Shown in pieces: positions 35,765 through 46,037 of a stretch of 64,000 nucleotides of DNA. The stretch comes from Sympetrum striolatum. Lineage: Eukaryota; Arthropoda; Insecta; Odonata; Libellulidae. Position numbers and translations under genes: made by a program. Location: NCBI GenBank assembly GCA_947579665.1, contig OX388345.1, forward strand, positions 70,609,454 to 70,673,453, written 5' to 3'. The stretch's first letter is position 1; every line of letters starts with the position of its first letter. Under the pieces are notes generated by a model. It made no database searches. It was not told the origin of the DNA and saw nothing but the letters and a program-made list of their open reading frames with translations.

Positions 35765-36840
35765 ATAACATCAGTGTTCAACCGGCATTTAACCATTCGC
35801 TAGCCTTTTTACGCATAAAATACTGTTCTACAGGGTAATCCTTAGATATTAATTAATCTTACTTAATATTTTTCTACGTGAAACTGAAAAAAAATTGAGC
35901 TGGCATTGTTCTCATACTTTTTCAGAATATAATTAAATAGTTGTGTATAATTTTCTTATGAGTTCCATAATTTATGCTGTACACGCGATAATTGACAATT
36001 AATGGTGACTGCAGTAGCTGTGCTAACGCTATTCATTAATTGATTGGTATTAATCCCCAAATCACTGCTGAAATTATTACCTATTTCCTCCGTGGTCATC
36101 GTTTCTCAGCCCCAATGCGTTTCCTGCGCTCTACGAATGATTTCCTTCTCGTTTTGCAATTGGCGTAGTTGGAGATTTACCAATAGGCCATTTATCCACC
36201 ACCCGTGCCGATAATGGAGTCAGCGGTTCCAGTTAACTTGTGTTTAATCGATCCAACTGTCTGGAAGTGCATTCGAAGACACCCCCGCGATAAACCCCCC
36301 GCTTACGTGACTCGCTGCAAGTGTCTTGAGGTTAGTGCGTGTTGGATTGAGGAGATTACAACGTAAGTAGGCGTTTTCGCGTTGTGCCACTGCATTGGGA
36401 GGATCGTATCAGACCCACATTCCCTAATCCCGCAGTCACGGTCTTACACGTTCCTACGCCACCTCGCGACGGAATTTGTCTGCTCTAGATTTAAGCAGTG
36501 GGTTCTCCCATGGAAAGTTTTCTAGTCTTCGCCTTAGACCACGAGATAGGTCCGCGTAATGAGTAGCTAATGGACAGAGATTAATTGAGCGTGTACCTGC
36601 GGTGTGGGGCTAGAGATCTAGCGATTGTGTTGATGGAAGGTGTCCCCCGTATTCGAATGTAGTCTATCAAGTCAGACTGTAATTGAATGAAAGAATAATG
36701 GTATTTTTAATTGAATGGTTGCAGGCGTATCTATCTATCGGATTTATTATGAATGACTTATGAAGTTTTAAAAGAAGATAGAACGTCTATTAGAAGATTG
36801 ACATACATGTACGTATGTTCTAGCACATACTTGAAAGAGG
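35765..36840. other. Non-coding DNA, nothing recognised
   Basis: AT-rich except for a more balanced patch at about 36080-36480. A donor-like CAACGTAAGTA occurs near 36360, without a supporting open frame. Confidence 0.4.
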
Positions 36841-37155
36841 GTTTCTCCTACTGGTATCTCGGCTTCTTTACACAACAATGCTTCAATTTGCTCGCAACAA
36901 TGCTCTCAGTTTAGGAAAATAATCCTATGAACAATCTATGTTGTGGTTTCAAAAGATTTCTCCTTTTATCATGTTGTCATCTATTTACAACAATTCTTCA
37001 ATTTGCTCACGATAATGAGTTCAGTTTACGAAGCCAATCTTTTAAACAATGTGTATCCCATTTCTAAAGAGGTTTCTCCTTCTTACTTGTCGTCTTCTCT
37101 GTGCAGCATTTCTTCGATTTGCTTTTGACTATGCTTTGAGCTTCTCCTAATGTTT
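36841..37155. repeat. Tandem array, three copies of a 115-116 bp unit
   Basis: Units start at about 36841, 36956 and 37072, each with TTTCTCCT near its start. Shared blocks in order are TTTCTCCT, a TCxTCT...TTTAC block, CTTCAATTTGCTC (CTTCGATTTGCTT in the last) and CAGTTTA plus AACAAT in the first two. The third unit is incomplete at its end. Copies are clearly diverged, so the array is old. The unit does not encode anything recognisable. Confidence 0.75.
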
Positions 37156-37496
37156 TTGAGATGTGTTTGGCTCCTCTCTTCCTCAAGATAAGGAAATTCA
37201 GCATTATTTCCCAAGGGATTCACATGTTTCCTTTAAAACACCCGCACTATCTGAAATCATGTTTTTTTCCCTCGAAAAATTATTGTGTTTACTTATTAAT
37301 CTTCTTAATCAGTCGGTTTTTATGGTATTGCAATGGATTTCAATATTCGTTTGAATATATGTATTAAAATGCGTAAAAAATTAACAAAATACGCTGAATA
37401 CGGATACGGAAATACGTATAAGAAAGGCGGTCTGCCTAATTTTAGGGGCTCCATTGAAGCCACAAAGTCCCCCAAAACGGCTTGTTAAAATGTTCT

Positions 37497-37695
37497 GGCA
37501 GGGTAGCCAGGATTTTTAAGGAAGCCTCCTGGATAGAGTAAGATCCCGGGTTCGATTCCCGGCCCTGTCAGACTTTTTTCGAGTCCGTTTATCCTTGGGA
37601 AGCCAATTGGGTACCAAGTTGTCCTAGTCAATTCCCTGCGAGAGTCAATGAATAAAATTTACTCAGCTGTCGAAGCACTTTTAACAATACTACTA
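37497..37695 (+). mobile_element. tRNA-derived SINE with well-preserved head
   Basis: 37497-37570 folds partly as a tRNA: GGCAGGG pairs with CCCTGTC (seven pairs, one G-T), and CCGGG-TTCGATT-CCCGG is a perfect T-arm containing a full Pol III B box. A loop CTGGATA flanked by CTC/GAG could be an anticodon loop (GGA, serine), but the anticodon stem is mostly broken and the D arm is degenerate. A non-tRNA body follows, containing TGTCGAAGCACTTTTAACAA and a TAATA-like tail; the GAAGCACTTTTAA word recurs at 51740-51753. It is therefore a SINE and not a tRNA gene. Transcription by Pol III is expected for the family; this copy's activity is unknown. Confidence 0.7.
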
Positions 37696-37699
37696 ATAT

Positions 37700-40600
37700 A
37701 AGGAGGCTGTGTCATGTGGATACGTTGATGTCACTCCCTACCAATAAGGGTGGACAACCTTTCATTGGTGGAAAGGGCAATGCATTAACTATTTCACTTG
37801 ATTCTGATTGTAGCCACACATCAATTCAACCCTTGAATTCCCGTTGGTATGCGTCCCGACACCGGATGGGACAGTCCAAGCTAATCGAATTCTAACTTTT
37901 GGGATCCGGGCGGAAACGACGTTTGAATTGGGCCTCCAACCCCTGCGACCCCAGAAAGAGTCTTGTTTGGTCTGTCATCAAGAGTCCTTCAGGGGGTCTA
38001 ATCCTTGGTGGGAAGAGTCAAGTGTTGAAAGAGAAGGGTTGGAAGAGGGTTTTTTTTTCTTCTGCAGGAAGAGCGTTCGCCCAATTATCTTCCCATGCTT
38101 AATCTGCACCCTCTACTCGCCCTTTTTCTCCCCCATGCAAAAACCCCCGGAGTCTTTTATTCTCCACCGAAGGGTCAGCCGACAAAAGGGTAAATAGCGG
38201 CGGAATTCAAAGGGAATTGCTATCTGTCCAGCCTTGACCGTGCTGTTGTTTTCCTCGTTTTTCCCCTTTGCGGAGAGCTTTGTTGAAATCACGTTAAGTT
38301 CGTCTCCAGAAGGAAGGAAGAAGCCTCTAATCGACAATTGGTAGCCTCCGTTGATTTTTGTTTTTTTGATGATTTGAGAGGAGCGGGAAACTTGGTGGGT
38401 AATCTTTTTTTGAATACCGCAAAACTAAGAGTTTGTGGGGGGTCATTCGCGGTGTAGATGAATTTTATGATGGCTGCTATGCCGTTTGATTTTTGTTGGT
38501 TTAAAAAAATCCTGTGAGAAAAGCGAAGTCCAGTCTTCGTTTATTAAATGGCGTTCCACGACGTCAGACCAAATCATATTGATTTTATATGAATGCAAAG
38601 TAAATATATTTCTTAAGAATTGAAAACGGCAGGTATTATCAGTTTTAAATATAGCTTCTTCTGGGACATTTCCCTAACTTTGTTCTTTCATCTTCAATAG
38701 TAAATAGTTCTTTCATGGTAATAGCTTTCTTCAGAGTAGGCATTTACATATGTTACGCTGTCACTTTTTCTGTCATTTTCCTGATGCTTTGTGTCTCTCT
38801 TTTGTCATTTATTGCTGGATGGAGAAAATCGTATCTTTCCTTTAATTTTGTCACAGTTCTTTGCTGCTAAGACATGAAAGCTACTGAGAAATGAGTAAGC
38901 TGATTAGTGGCACTAATTAAGGTGTCTCTTTATGGAATGTTAAGAAAACTGTTACTCTAAAAGTTATTCTGCGTCACTAACGAGGACATGCACTGCTTGC
39001 AGCATTCTCTCTCGGCCAGGAAAACAAAGAAAACCTCACTCCTCATCTTGGTCACAGGCATCACAGGATGCTATTCATGCTGACGTTGACTATGGATTGC
39101 TGGCTCATTTTAAAAGTGGTCGATCACAATTATAATTTTGCAGTCATTGCTTTTTGCTTCGTTTCTAAAACATTGGGCCTAACTATGTATGATCGTGCTC
39201 TTACCCGCTGTGAAGTGTATCATCCGTGCTAATGGCGTTGGATAGAGCGGCAGTTTGATCGGAAGAAGGTCTTGGGGGTAAGCGAGCAGCACACGGTTGA
39301 CGCCGTCGATTACACGAGAGAATCAATTTAGCGAGGAATAGGTCGACAGTCCCTAAGCATGTCACAGGCGGTGCGTTTGATCCTCAGTGGCGCTATCTGT
39401 CGCTTTTAGAACGGCCATTTGTCAACGTTTATTAGGAATTGAGCACACAGTTGGAGGGTATTTTTATCTCACAGACTGTAATTTCCGATGGGTCCATTAA
39501 AGGCAATATGATTTAGCTTTATCAGTGCTTCAATCACGGTTTATACTCACCGTCAGCTAAAATAAATTTTTTGTTCGTTTCCTGTGTGACGATTCTGTTT
39601 GAGGACTTTAAATGTTCTATTGTTTACTCAAAACCAGTTTTCATTAATCTTGATTATTCTACCATAATTCACTTTAATGATCTACCGGTAATTATTGCTT
39701 TCCTAATGACTGTATCCATTCACCGTAATTAATCAGTTCATTTGTACCCTCATTGATGATAATTAAATCCCGTTGTCTTAAAAAATGTGCAATTTAGATT
39801 ATGCAATCATTCTACTAACTGTTTTATTGTTGTGGCAACAATTGCCATAACATATTGTTAGCTTTAAACACGACAACGCACTTCAGGTGCGTAAAACTTG
39901 TAAATCTTCAGTATATTCTTCAACGGTGGTATCTGTTTCTAAGTTGATGATTTTTTCACTTCCGGAAGATTGAAGGAAAAGGGAGACTTATAGAGGAAAC
40001 AAAAATGCTTCAGAATTCAGCTGAATCGCATAGTCTATGTAATTACGCGTAACATCGCTCCAAATTACTAAATAACATTTTTTGAAGCATAGCATGAAAG
40101 CATATTCATCTGAATTCATAGTTAGAATTCAAATGGCTGTCATTCCATTTACTAATTGAATTGCTTTCCTATCTAAATGTAAAGCGTGAATGAACCGAAT
40201 TCTAAAGTATTTCATATTTTATCTCTATCATTTATTATATTCAAAATCAATTCTTTGTGGAGTTCTACAGAAAGGAGCACTGTCTTATAATTTGTCATCC
40301 TGTTTTCGAGAAAATACAATTACGCTCTCAAAAGCAATGTTTTCTTTTGTTGAAGTTTGTTTCCACATGTATAAATAACCTATTTTCATGTGTTAATATC
40401 GAAGAGGTTGTATTGTCACACCAGATGACAATTTTAGATTCTAAGACGTTTCAGTTACACCCATATCCTTCATACCGTCGTTTCCACTCATCCTCCGATC
40501 TGTAGTGTATATATGTAGCCCACATATTAGCTGGCGCCACTCATTCAAGTTATAGTGACGATGCATAAGTTCTCCAACACGTCACGTCCGCCGCCTCTTC

Positions 40601-41230
40601 ATCTAGTTCACAGTTTCCCCTGCTTGGCGCCTCTGTAGCGCTGCCTACAAATCTCCCACGCTCAAACTGTTGTGGCGGTATTCTCTTATTCTGAAGAGTG
40701 AATCACTTCGTTGGGAATGGAGAATTACGAAAATATTTGCCGGCCTTGGCGTTAAAAAACTCACGACCCAAAAGAGTTTGAATCTGAAATAAGCGCACAG
40801 TGATTCCTCGGCTATCGGTTAACCCAGCTGAGATTAATCTCGGTAATGAATAAAATTTCCCTGACTCTCATAAGAATGGGGCTAACGAATATTTTAACGA
40901 ACCATTGATATTGTTTCTCTTTGTTATTCCTTTACTGGAGGTATTTGAAGGCTCGTTTTGATTTTCACTGTGACTGCAGTTTGAGATATAAACTTACTTT
41001 TTTCGAATCATCATTTTCCCTGGTGCTATATTTACCCACTGATGGTTCCATAAGAGCAGTAGGAAATATTCCGAAAAGAAAAGAGCTAGAAAATTTCTTC
41101 TTCTCTCACTCAGTTATTTCATAAGTTATATCTTCGATCACGCTCTTTTGCACAACATCCGGCGAAGGATCCTTTTCATACGCCAGATGATATTGCTAGC
41201 TTGATATTATCATGACGTCTCGCAAACTTG
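37700..41230. other. Non-coding DNA, mostly AT-rich
   Basis: 37840-38340 and 39190-39420 are of more balanced composition; the frame at 37844-38197 (+) has no domain. The rest is AT-rich with no recognised repeat. Confidence 0.4.
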
Positions 41231-41299
41231 TATAATGTATTATGGTTAGCTGTAATTGGCCTCGTGCTGTATGCTGGCGATCTAAAATAAATAAATAAC
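41231..41299 (+). repeat. LINE 3' tail with AAATAAATAAATAA
   Basis: GTAATTGGCCTCGTGCTGTA, then TGCTGGCGATCTAAAATAAATAAATAA. A GC-balanced core reading CTCGTGCTGTATGCTGGCGA before a short AAAT tail is a common 3' end of insect non-LTR retrotransposons. No coding body remains upstream. Confidence 0.5.
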
Positions 41300-42470
41300 G
41301 CTTGATTATGAGGTAGGGAAATAAATTCAACTAATTGTTGTTTATTTAAACGTTTTGCAGACTATGATTTTGTGTATTATTTTAGTTGCTTTGAGTATAA
41401 TTGTTTGATTTTGATGTGATTTATTGATTAAATAACCTACTTCTTCATTTCATCATCATTTAATCTACTAGCATAACGTATTTATTACTTTAATATATTG
41501 ACTATTGTCGACATATACAACTCATACGTCGTAATCAATCTGAATAATACGTTAAAGTAAGGATAAATGGAATTTTAAATTATTCCATTAATTTAATGGT
41601 TATATCGAAGGCTACAAATTTTGTGTTGTATAATTGTTTTGATAACATTTTATTGAACTATGTATGCTTTTCTATAATGATGGCCATTCCTATTTAATTT
41701 GCGGTTATCCACCTAATTGGCAGTCAATAACTTCAACCACTCACCAACCAACCAGCAGTACTTCCATATCTCCCATAAGTATATTCGAGTGAACTCCCTC
41801 ATCCATTAGGCATAATTCTCCCCCCATCCGAGACCTTGAGATCACGCAGATGTCATAGGTCGGCCCTTTTGATGTCTGACTGCTTGTCTGCTCCGTAAAA
41901 AAACAACTCCCCCTCAATCTGCGTACCCTCGCAAAATGTCGATACCATTTAAGTAGATATCTGGCGGAGATCACTTGGGCTTCTCTCGATGCTCCGTACT
42001 TAGAAGAAGCTCTTCAGTAGCTTAGCATTTTAATCTTTCCTCCATAGAAAAAGTCACGAAGCTATGACTTCAACAATCTATGATCTTTCTCGAACTTTAC
42101 TCCTACCGTACATTAGAGTGACCGCATAATTTGATCGTTTAAAATGGCATGACGTAAAGATATAAATTTTAAATTAAAAATAATAAGTTAAGGAATAAAA
42201 AGAATGGTTTTCTGGTTAAATAATATTCATCAAATGAATATTGATGACAAGATTAAAAAATCTGATGTGGCCAGCACATGACTTTCTCCATATATAAGAT
42301 GTAAATATTTATCCACGACAGTAATTTCGAACTCTATATTCCATCTACACTTGAATGATGAGTGATTAATTTATATATTATTATCTTTTACGTCACAAAC
42401 ATTATAAATAATGTTTTTCGGGACATGCTCGATAAAAAACGATGAAATTGGCCTTTCGCCCATAGAGCCC
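41300..42470. other. AT-rich non-coding DNA
   Basis: No recognised repeat or open frame of interest. 41740-42000 is somewhat C-rich. Confidence 0.45.
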
Positions 42471-43104
42471 AGAGCGCCCACAAAGTACATAATCAGCAAC
42501 TTCCGGTTTATCAGTATTTCAGGAATAACTCCTAAACAATCAGTGATACGAAAATATGTTTTATACAAAATTTATAGTAAATTTTATTTTCTAAATTATT
42601 CATAGATAATTGTATATACCTAAATATCATATTTATGGAGATATTTTGAAAACCGGAAATGAGCTTTGTAGAATGAAGCTCAACTTCCGGTTAACAGATT
42701 TACTCCAAAAACTAATCAACTCTAAAGACTAAAATAGAAGTACTACATATGAAATGTGGTGTTGATCCGCCAAATAGTTTTCATGTTAGAGCGCCCACAA
42801 AGTACATAATCATCTTCTTCCGGTTTATCAGTGTTTCACGAATAACTCCTAATCAACCGGTGATATAAAAATATGTTAAATACAAAAGTTATAGTAAATT
42901 TCATTATCTAAAACTTTTGTAAGTAATACAATATACCTATATATCATATTTATGGAGATATTTTAAAAACCGGAAATGCGCTTTGATGAATGAAGCTCGA
43001 CTTCCGGTTTACCGATTTACTTGAAAAACTAATCAACTCTGACAGCACACACCACAGTACTATATATGAATTTTGGTATTGATACGACTAATAGTTTTCA
43101 CGTT
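42471..43104 (-). repeat. Two exact-period 317-bp tandem units
   Basis: AGAGCGCCCAC occurs at 42471, 42788 and 43105, exactly 317 bp apart each time. The two full units align end to end with scattered substitutions and small balancing indels. Each unit has CTTCCGGTTT near its start and AAACCGGAAA and ACTTCCGGTT near its end, so an ACCGGAAG-like word appears three times in alternating orientation. The third copy is cut immediately after AGAGCGCCCAC, where the CA tract begins. The array appears to be the internal tandem part of the composite element continuing to 43305. Confidence 0.85.
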
Positions 43105-43130
43105 AGAGCGCCCACTGTCACACACACACA

Positions 43131-43175
<45 letters not shown>

Positions 43176-43305
43176 ACAGACATCATTCCGAAAATGGTCA
43201 AAACGTGTTCTAGGGACCCCAAAACGTGTATTTCCGTTGAAATCTCGAAGTCGAATTTTTTCATGAAAACAATACTTTCTCTATACTTCGTATATGGAGA
43301 AAGTA
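43105..43305 (-). mobile_element. CA tract and terminal hairpin of a composite element
   Basis: 43119-43178 is (CA)n with a few interruptions. 43179-43272 is a unique conserved-looking block. 43273-43305 is a strong hairpin: TACTTTCTC + TATAC, loop TTC, then GTATA, a 2-nt bulge and GAGAAAGTA. Tandem repeats, then a microsatellite, then a hairpin near the end is the layout of some Helitron/Helentron-derived elements such as DINE-1. However, I see no CTRR end or host A-T junction that would prove it, so the class is left open. Confidence 0.55.
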
Positions 43306-43402
43306 AAAATAGTAAACACAAGTTAGGTTTCTTTGGAGAAGAACCTTGGTGTTAAGAAAAGCTTTTATTAGAATAATAGTAGTAGTTGCGCTAATATGAC
43401 TG

Positions 43403-43462
43403 TTTCACACCCCGTGCCATACGCCTAACGTCGGCTCACGGGGTATCAATGTAAATGTAAAG
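43403..43462 (+). repeat. LINE 3' tail with hairpin, second copy
   Basis: CACCCCGTGCCATACGCCT is followed by CGGCTCACGGGGTAT and a short ATGTAA tail. ACCCCGTG pairs perfectly with CACGGGGT. It aligns with 27008-27077, and the stem shows one compensated base-pair change between the two copies. Confidence 0.6.
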
Positions 43463-44616
43463 TATATATGAAGTAAAGATAGAAGGTAATAGCAGTAAAC
43501 AGCATGTACGTGAGTTGAGTGATTCATACACGATGGATATGAATAACTCAAAGAAAAAAAAGTTAAAAATTTTGTAAAAAAATGTATATAACTTTCCTTT
43601 TCGGTAATGCAACGTAGTAAATCAGAAGGTTTTGCCTCTAAAAGCCAGTTAATGCAGCGTCAAATTGGCAACCTTGCTCTTGGTCGCGCGCGGTGCCTTT
43701 GTTTTTTCTGTAAGCGTTCGGGTGCCAGATCTCGCCCTTGTGGGACTCCCCGCTGGAGGTATGGATCCCATTGTGGTAGTCTCGCAGACGGATCGGTTCC
43801 TTTATTTATTCCCTCGTTGTCTGTTTCATTCCTTTGTGCCTTTAAGGCTCGCGTGGGAAGAAAGTTGCCGCTTGAATTAAGGGAGAATTGGAGATCCCTT
43901 GTCTAGAGGGAAGGTTGCATTTTTTATCTGGCGGTCGTCCAAACGCTGTGGTTAATACGATATTTATTCGCTCTTCAAGCTCACCTTTTTGCTAAAAGGT
44001 AATCCCGCTTTATCCATGCGGTGGGTGTCGGAGATTTTTTCTAAATGATAAAACATGCACGTGTTGGCGATTTTCAAATTTACAGCGTCTCTTTAAAAAT
44101 GGGAGTGGGTGAATTTGCGGTGTCGATTCGTTGCAGTAAGGGTGATTTATTGGTCGTGCGTGGATGGAATGAGAGTGTACCTGCTTATTACAGTGGTAGG
44201 AATGAGGCTGCGGGGGGCTTACATTGATGGATACCTTCAGCGGTGCATTGGATTTATGTTGGGCCAATGTGGGAGAGTCACACAAGTATTTCGTCGTATT
44301 AGTGATCTAGACTGATTAACATTTTTAGTTCCGAGTATTTTCTAAGTGCCGTCAGCCAGTAGGAATGTTTACTCATGTATATTGTTATTTTGAAGGCTCA
44401 TGGTATATATAAGTTGTGAGTCATTCTCCTAGAGCTCCTAATCTTATTCAACTTATATAGTTGCTTCCTTTGGTGTTAGAATGAACGTGCTTATTGTAGC
44501 TTACTAACGTATTTTGTTTACTTACTTTAATTTTATCTTCACTTTTACGTTGGGACTTTTCAATGCCTGTAAATTTTTGTTTTCTTTTCTTTTCTTAGTT
44601 GAAAACTTTCAGTCCT
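43463..44616. other. Non-coding DNA with a GC-richer patch
   Basis: 43660-43910 is GC- and CpG-richer with overlapping frames on the + strand (43607-43906 and 43665-43880) that show no domain. 44050-44300 carries further overlapping frames on both strands. No gene supported. Confidence 0.4.
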
Positions 44617-44803
44617 AATTGTTGTCCCTCTCTCGTAACTATTCTCTTAGACTTTTTTCTCAATATTGGAGTCGATTGTTATTAAATAAAGCTGCGTTAG
44701 TTAAAACAATCGATTTTAACTTAACAATCATACTGACAATGGGAAACATTTTCACTCATTACGATGTCGTTTATTACTATATCCTTATTTCCCTTATTAT
44801 TTA
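44617..44803 (+). repeat. Single member of the 180-bp repeat family
   Basis: Aligns with the units at 49441 and 49618 along its length: ATTGTTG start, TCGATTGTTATTAAATAA, GCTGCGTTAGTTAAAACAAT, ACTTAACAATCATACTGACA, and GATGTCGTTTATTACTATAT near the end. It lies alone, not in an array. Confidence 0.65.
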
Positions 44804-45798
44804 GGAAGATAGTAAAAGAAATTTCACCGTAGGTATGACAATCAGTGTAGACAATTATATTATTATTTGTTTGTAACAACAGTATAAGAAATCCTGGTAT
44901 TGTTTTTATAAAGAGCGAGGCAATACGATCATATATTTCTGTCGAGAGTGTGAAAATAGATTCCGTCACATTTCTGTGAAAAGAATCTCCTTTAGGCCAA
45001 TTGCAACTTCTTGATTTCGGCTGTAGACCGCTTACGTCACGACTATTATGATTACTTGGAACTTTTATGATTCTTTAGGAGGAATGGCTTCGTTTGGAAA
45101 GTGGATCTTTGCTTCATTCGGTTTGCTTTTCCTTTGGATTTTCCCACTGAGGTAAACGCTCACAGTTTCCTCCTGCATCATTAAGTTTTCTTCGGAATCA
45201 AACATTAATCTATGATTCTCCTGAATACATCCGAATGTGTTTTTTTGAGCGACGTCCATTTTCGGGAAGTGATTCGCTCACACCAACAATGAGTCCTGCC
45301 TGTCAGTTGGATTCGTTACGGTACAAATTCTTCCAGGAAAAGTCCGTGTTTTTCCTCTTCCTACGCATTTTGTTTTCAATGTTGCGGAACGGGGTATCGA
45401 AAGGTTTGTGAATGCGTGTAAATCTATGGCCCGAAAAGTGGAGCGGATAACAAATATCAGATAGTTCTCGGTATTGACCTTCTCAAGAAGCATTCCGTTT
45501 CCTTTTCGCTCTTTCAGGAAAACTACATTACTTTTGTATCATGCGTATCGTAATTAATTACGACAAGAATTGCTTTTGTTACTTTTTTCGAATGATGCAA
45601 TATTCTATTAAGCTGTTTCTTGAAAATGAATCGAACTCTGAATTTTTGTTGTAGAGATCTTTAGTTGTGAAACTCGAAGAATACGAGCCGTTCATTTTAA
45701 GCTGATTTACGGATGGTTTGTGGATTTTTAATTTGTAAGATGTTCACAGAGAAAGCAATTTACTGGGAGTACCATTAGAAAATGCTTATATATCTGTG
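44804..45798. other. Non-coding DNA, nothing recognised
   Basis: AT-rich. Short minus-strand frames at 45065-45259 and 45278-45493 have no domains. Confidence 0.45.
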
Positions 45799-46037
45799 TT
45801 TGTAAAGTTATTAGCCTGGAGGGCATTTTGAAACTCAACCCTCTCCATCATAAGTTACCAAAGTTACGCCTTAGACGCCTTTGATGGCTACTGATTGTAA
45901 GACTTACTGGGCAGTATGGTATTTTCTCTATTACCTGTCTGTTTACATATTGGCCTGGGGGCCTCTTTGAACCTTAAACATTCCACCATTAGCTATCACA
46001 AGCTCTGTGAGGCCTTTTGTTGCTAGTGAGACTTACT
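45799..46037. repeat. Diverged tandem duplication, unit about 130-139 bp
   Basis: First copy from about 45799, second from about 45938. Shared blocks in order are a TTGTAAAG/TTTACA start, TT(A/G)GCCTGG(A/G)GG, TTTGAA, CC(A/T)xCAT(A/T)AG, GGCCTTT-like and TGGCTACTG..GACTTACT. Spacing shrinks from 139 at the start to 129 at the end because of deletions in the second copy. Confidence 0.65.

Noticed and set aside
37497..37570. Functional tRNA-Ser(GGA) gene
   Set aside because: Acceptor and T stems are good, but the D arm and most of the anticodon stem are broken, and a SINE body follows.
43119..43178. CRISPR-like or other functional repeat array
   Set aside because: It is a plain (CA)n microsatellite; there are no spaced direct repeats and the genome is eukaryotic.
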